Source of the DNA: Flavobacteriales bacterium | Lineage (GTDB): Bacteria; Bacteroidota; Bacteroidia; Flavobacteriales_F; PHOS-HE28 | Length of the DNA: 64,000 bases | Reading direction: 5' to 3' | Assembly (NCBI GenBank): GCA_020635655.1 | Contig: JACJZI010000008.1 | Coordinates: 1-64,000 of the forward strand | Part shown: piece after piece, positions 63,168 through 64,000 of the stretch | Numbering within the stretch: position 1 is the stretch's first letter | Layout: every line of letters starts with the position of its first letter | The notes under the pieces: model-generated | Seen by the model: only the letters and a program-made list of their open reading frames with translations | The model's database searches: none | Told to the model about the DNA's origin: nothing | Translations under genes and position numbers: made by a program

Positions 63168-64000
63168 TCAATTGGTGCAGGGTGGCGTCAGGCCGTTGAT
63201 CCATTCACCGATCATCGCCACCGCTTCCCGGTGGATCACGGTCCGTCCCATGAGCGGCATGCGGTACGCCTCGTTCGTTGAGTTGATCCGGTGGTAGAGT
63301 ACGGATCGGGCCGTATCCCCGGCCTCCACGATGTGCGTCCATCCCGGGTCCACCACCTCCTCCGGTGCGACACATACCCCGATGTTCGCGATGTCCGCGG
63401 TCATGCTGAAGGCAAAGCGCATCGGCCGGTACTCACAATGACCATGTTCGTTGTGGCAGTGCGCACAGTTGGCATCCAGGTAGGAACGGACGCGGAGTTG
63501 GAGGTCCTGCGTGGCATCGTCCCAGGCGATGACGTGCTGGATGTTCGCAGGGTAACCCGCCTCCAGGTATCCCTCGGCCACCCAGCGCGACAATTGGTCC
63601 ATCGGGCCATCCGCGTAGGTCACCGTCATGTCCAGGTTCTGGGGCTTGGGTCCGATGGGGATGGGCACGTTGTCCGATTTGTGGCAGGTATGGCATTCGG
63701 CCAGGGAGGGGATGCGGTAATCCACGTGGCGCACGGTCCCGCCGTCGTCCAGGTGGTCCAAGGGCACATAGCTGCCGTTCAGGTCGAGAAAAGCCTCGGA
63801 TTGTTCGTTGTTCCAAACGTAGTCCGCGAAGACCCAGACGCCATTCCGCCGGAACATCAACCGTGTTTCCAGAATGCGCCGATCGTTGTTCGGTTGCACC
63901 TGCTCGTACCAGAAATCCTTGATCAGTACGGTGCCCTCCGGGAATTGGAGCACCTGGTCGTCGCTGATATACTGGGCCTTGCCGCCTGACGGCATCCAGA
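63168..64000 (-). CDS. Diheme c-type cytochrome, SO2930/HNE_0200-like (partial)
   Basis: The C-terminal 277 or so residues are visible; the N-terminus lies beyond the window. Two c-type heme sites are seen, CHTCH (in SLAECHTCHKSD) and CAHCH (in LDANCAHCHNEHGHCEY). Family phrases are PEGTVLIKDFWYE, RRILETRLMFRR, GVWVFADYVWNNEQSEA and VDYRIPS. This matches the TIGR03806-type diheme cytochromes, which are periplasmic or surface electron carriers of unknown partner. It ends 23 bases before the UnbV-repeat cargo gene. Confidence 0.88.
   Translation of the reverse strand, partial: WMPSGGKAQYISDDQVLQFPEGTVLIKDFWYEQVQPNNDRRILETRLMFRRNGVWVFADYVWNNEQSEAFLDLNGSYVPLDHLDDGGTVRHVDYRIPSLAECHTCHKSDNVPIPIGPKPQNLDMTVTYADGPMDQLSRWVAEGYLEAGYPANIQHVIAWDDATQDLQLRVRSYLDANCAHCHNEHGHCEYRPMRFAFSMTADIANIGVCVAPEEVVDPGWTHIVEAGDTARSVLYHRINSTNEAYRMPLMGRTVIHREAVAMIGEWINGLTPPCTN

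Overview
The window reads as a chromosomal segment of a high-GC member of the Bacteroidota, most likely a Flavobacteriales-like lineage. The reasons are: eight or more secreted proteins with type IX secretion (T9SS) sorting ends; a PorP/SprF gene; the Bacteroidota-typical ftsX - DUF3098 - uppP cluster; the long form of IspG; eukaryote-like NrdA/NrdB; little sign of Shine-Dalgarno sites; and Bacteroidota-type promoter elements (TTG, about 18-22 bases, TAnnTTTG). No rRNA, CRISPR array, phage or insertion sequence was seen. One tRNA gene (Arg, anticodon CCT) lies at 31495.

Layout. 1-7.8 kb is housekeeping: uppP (cut by the window edge), DUF3098 and ftsX on the minus strand diverge from leuS, a DUF3108 protein, an M23 protein and a membrane-protein/regulator pair. 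8.3-16.9 kb is one tight seven-gene operon: four lipoproteins, a Tat-exported DUF1501 protein, a 1162-residue CUB-containing T9SS type B cargo and a PorP/SprF outer-membrane protein. This is the best candidate here for an undescribed system. 16.9-31 kb holds ispG, a DUF1223/redoxin/copper-monooxygenase operon, an EamA transporter, DUF502, a hemW-cyclase-MmcQ operon, a histidine kinase and a large AsmA-like protein.

31-36 kb is repeat-rich accessory DNA. It has tandem copies of a dispersed repeat, the tRNA with a gene starting on its CCA end, and two direct copies of a second repeat that bracket a T9SS cargo gene and an AbiEii-type toxin/antitoxin pair. 36.3-39.9 kb is nrdB-nrdA. 39.9-41.4 kb is a 1.5 kb intergenic region with a terminator, a pair of covarying hairpins in inverted orientation, a 21-base tandem array with 63-base higher-order structure, and a tiny membrane-peptide ORF. 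41.4-53.5 kb is dominated by T9SS cargo genes, with two 65-residue GldL-like mini-proteins and a DEAD-box helicase between them. 53.7-64 kb returns to metabolism (Rieske protein, hmgA, trhO, threonine dehydrogenase, cysS, an M28 peptidase) and ends with an FG-GAP/UnbV T9SS cargo next to a diheme cytochrome that runs off the window.

Many genes on both strands carry a TAnnTTyG promoter-like element only 4-20 bases before the start codon, which suggests very short or absent 5' leaders. Functions were assigned from recognisable motifs in the translated sequence; no database search was run.
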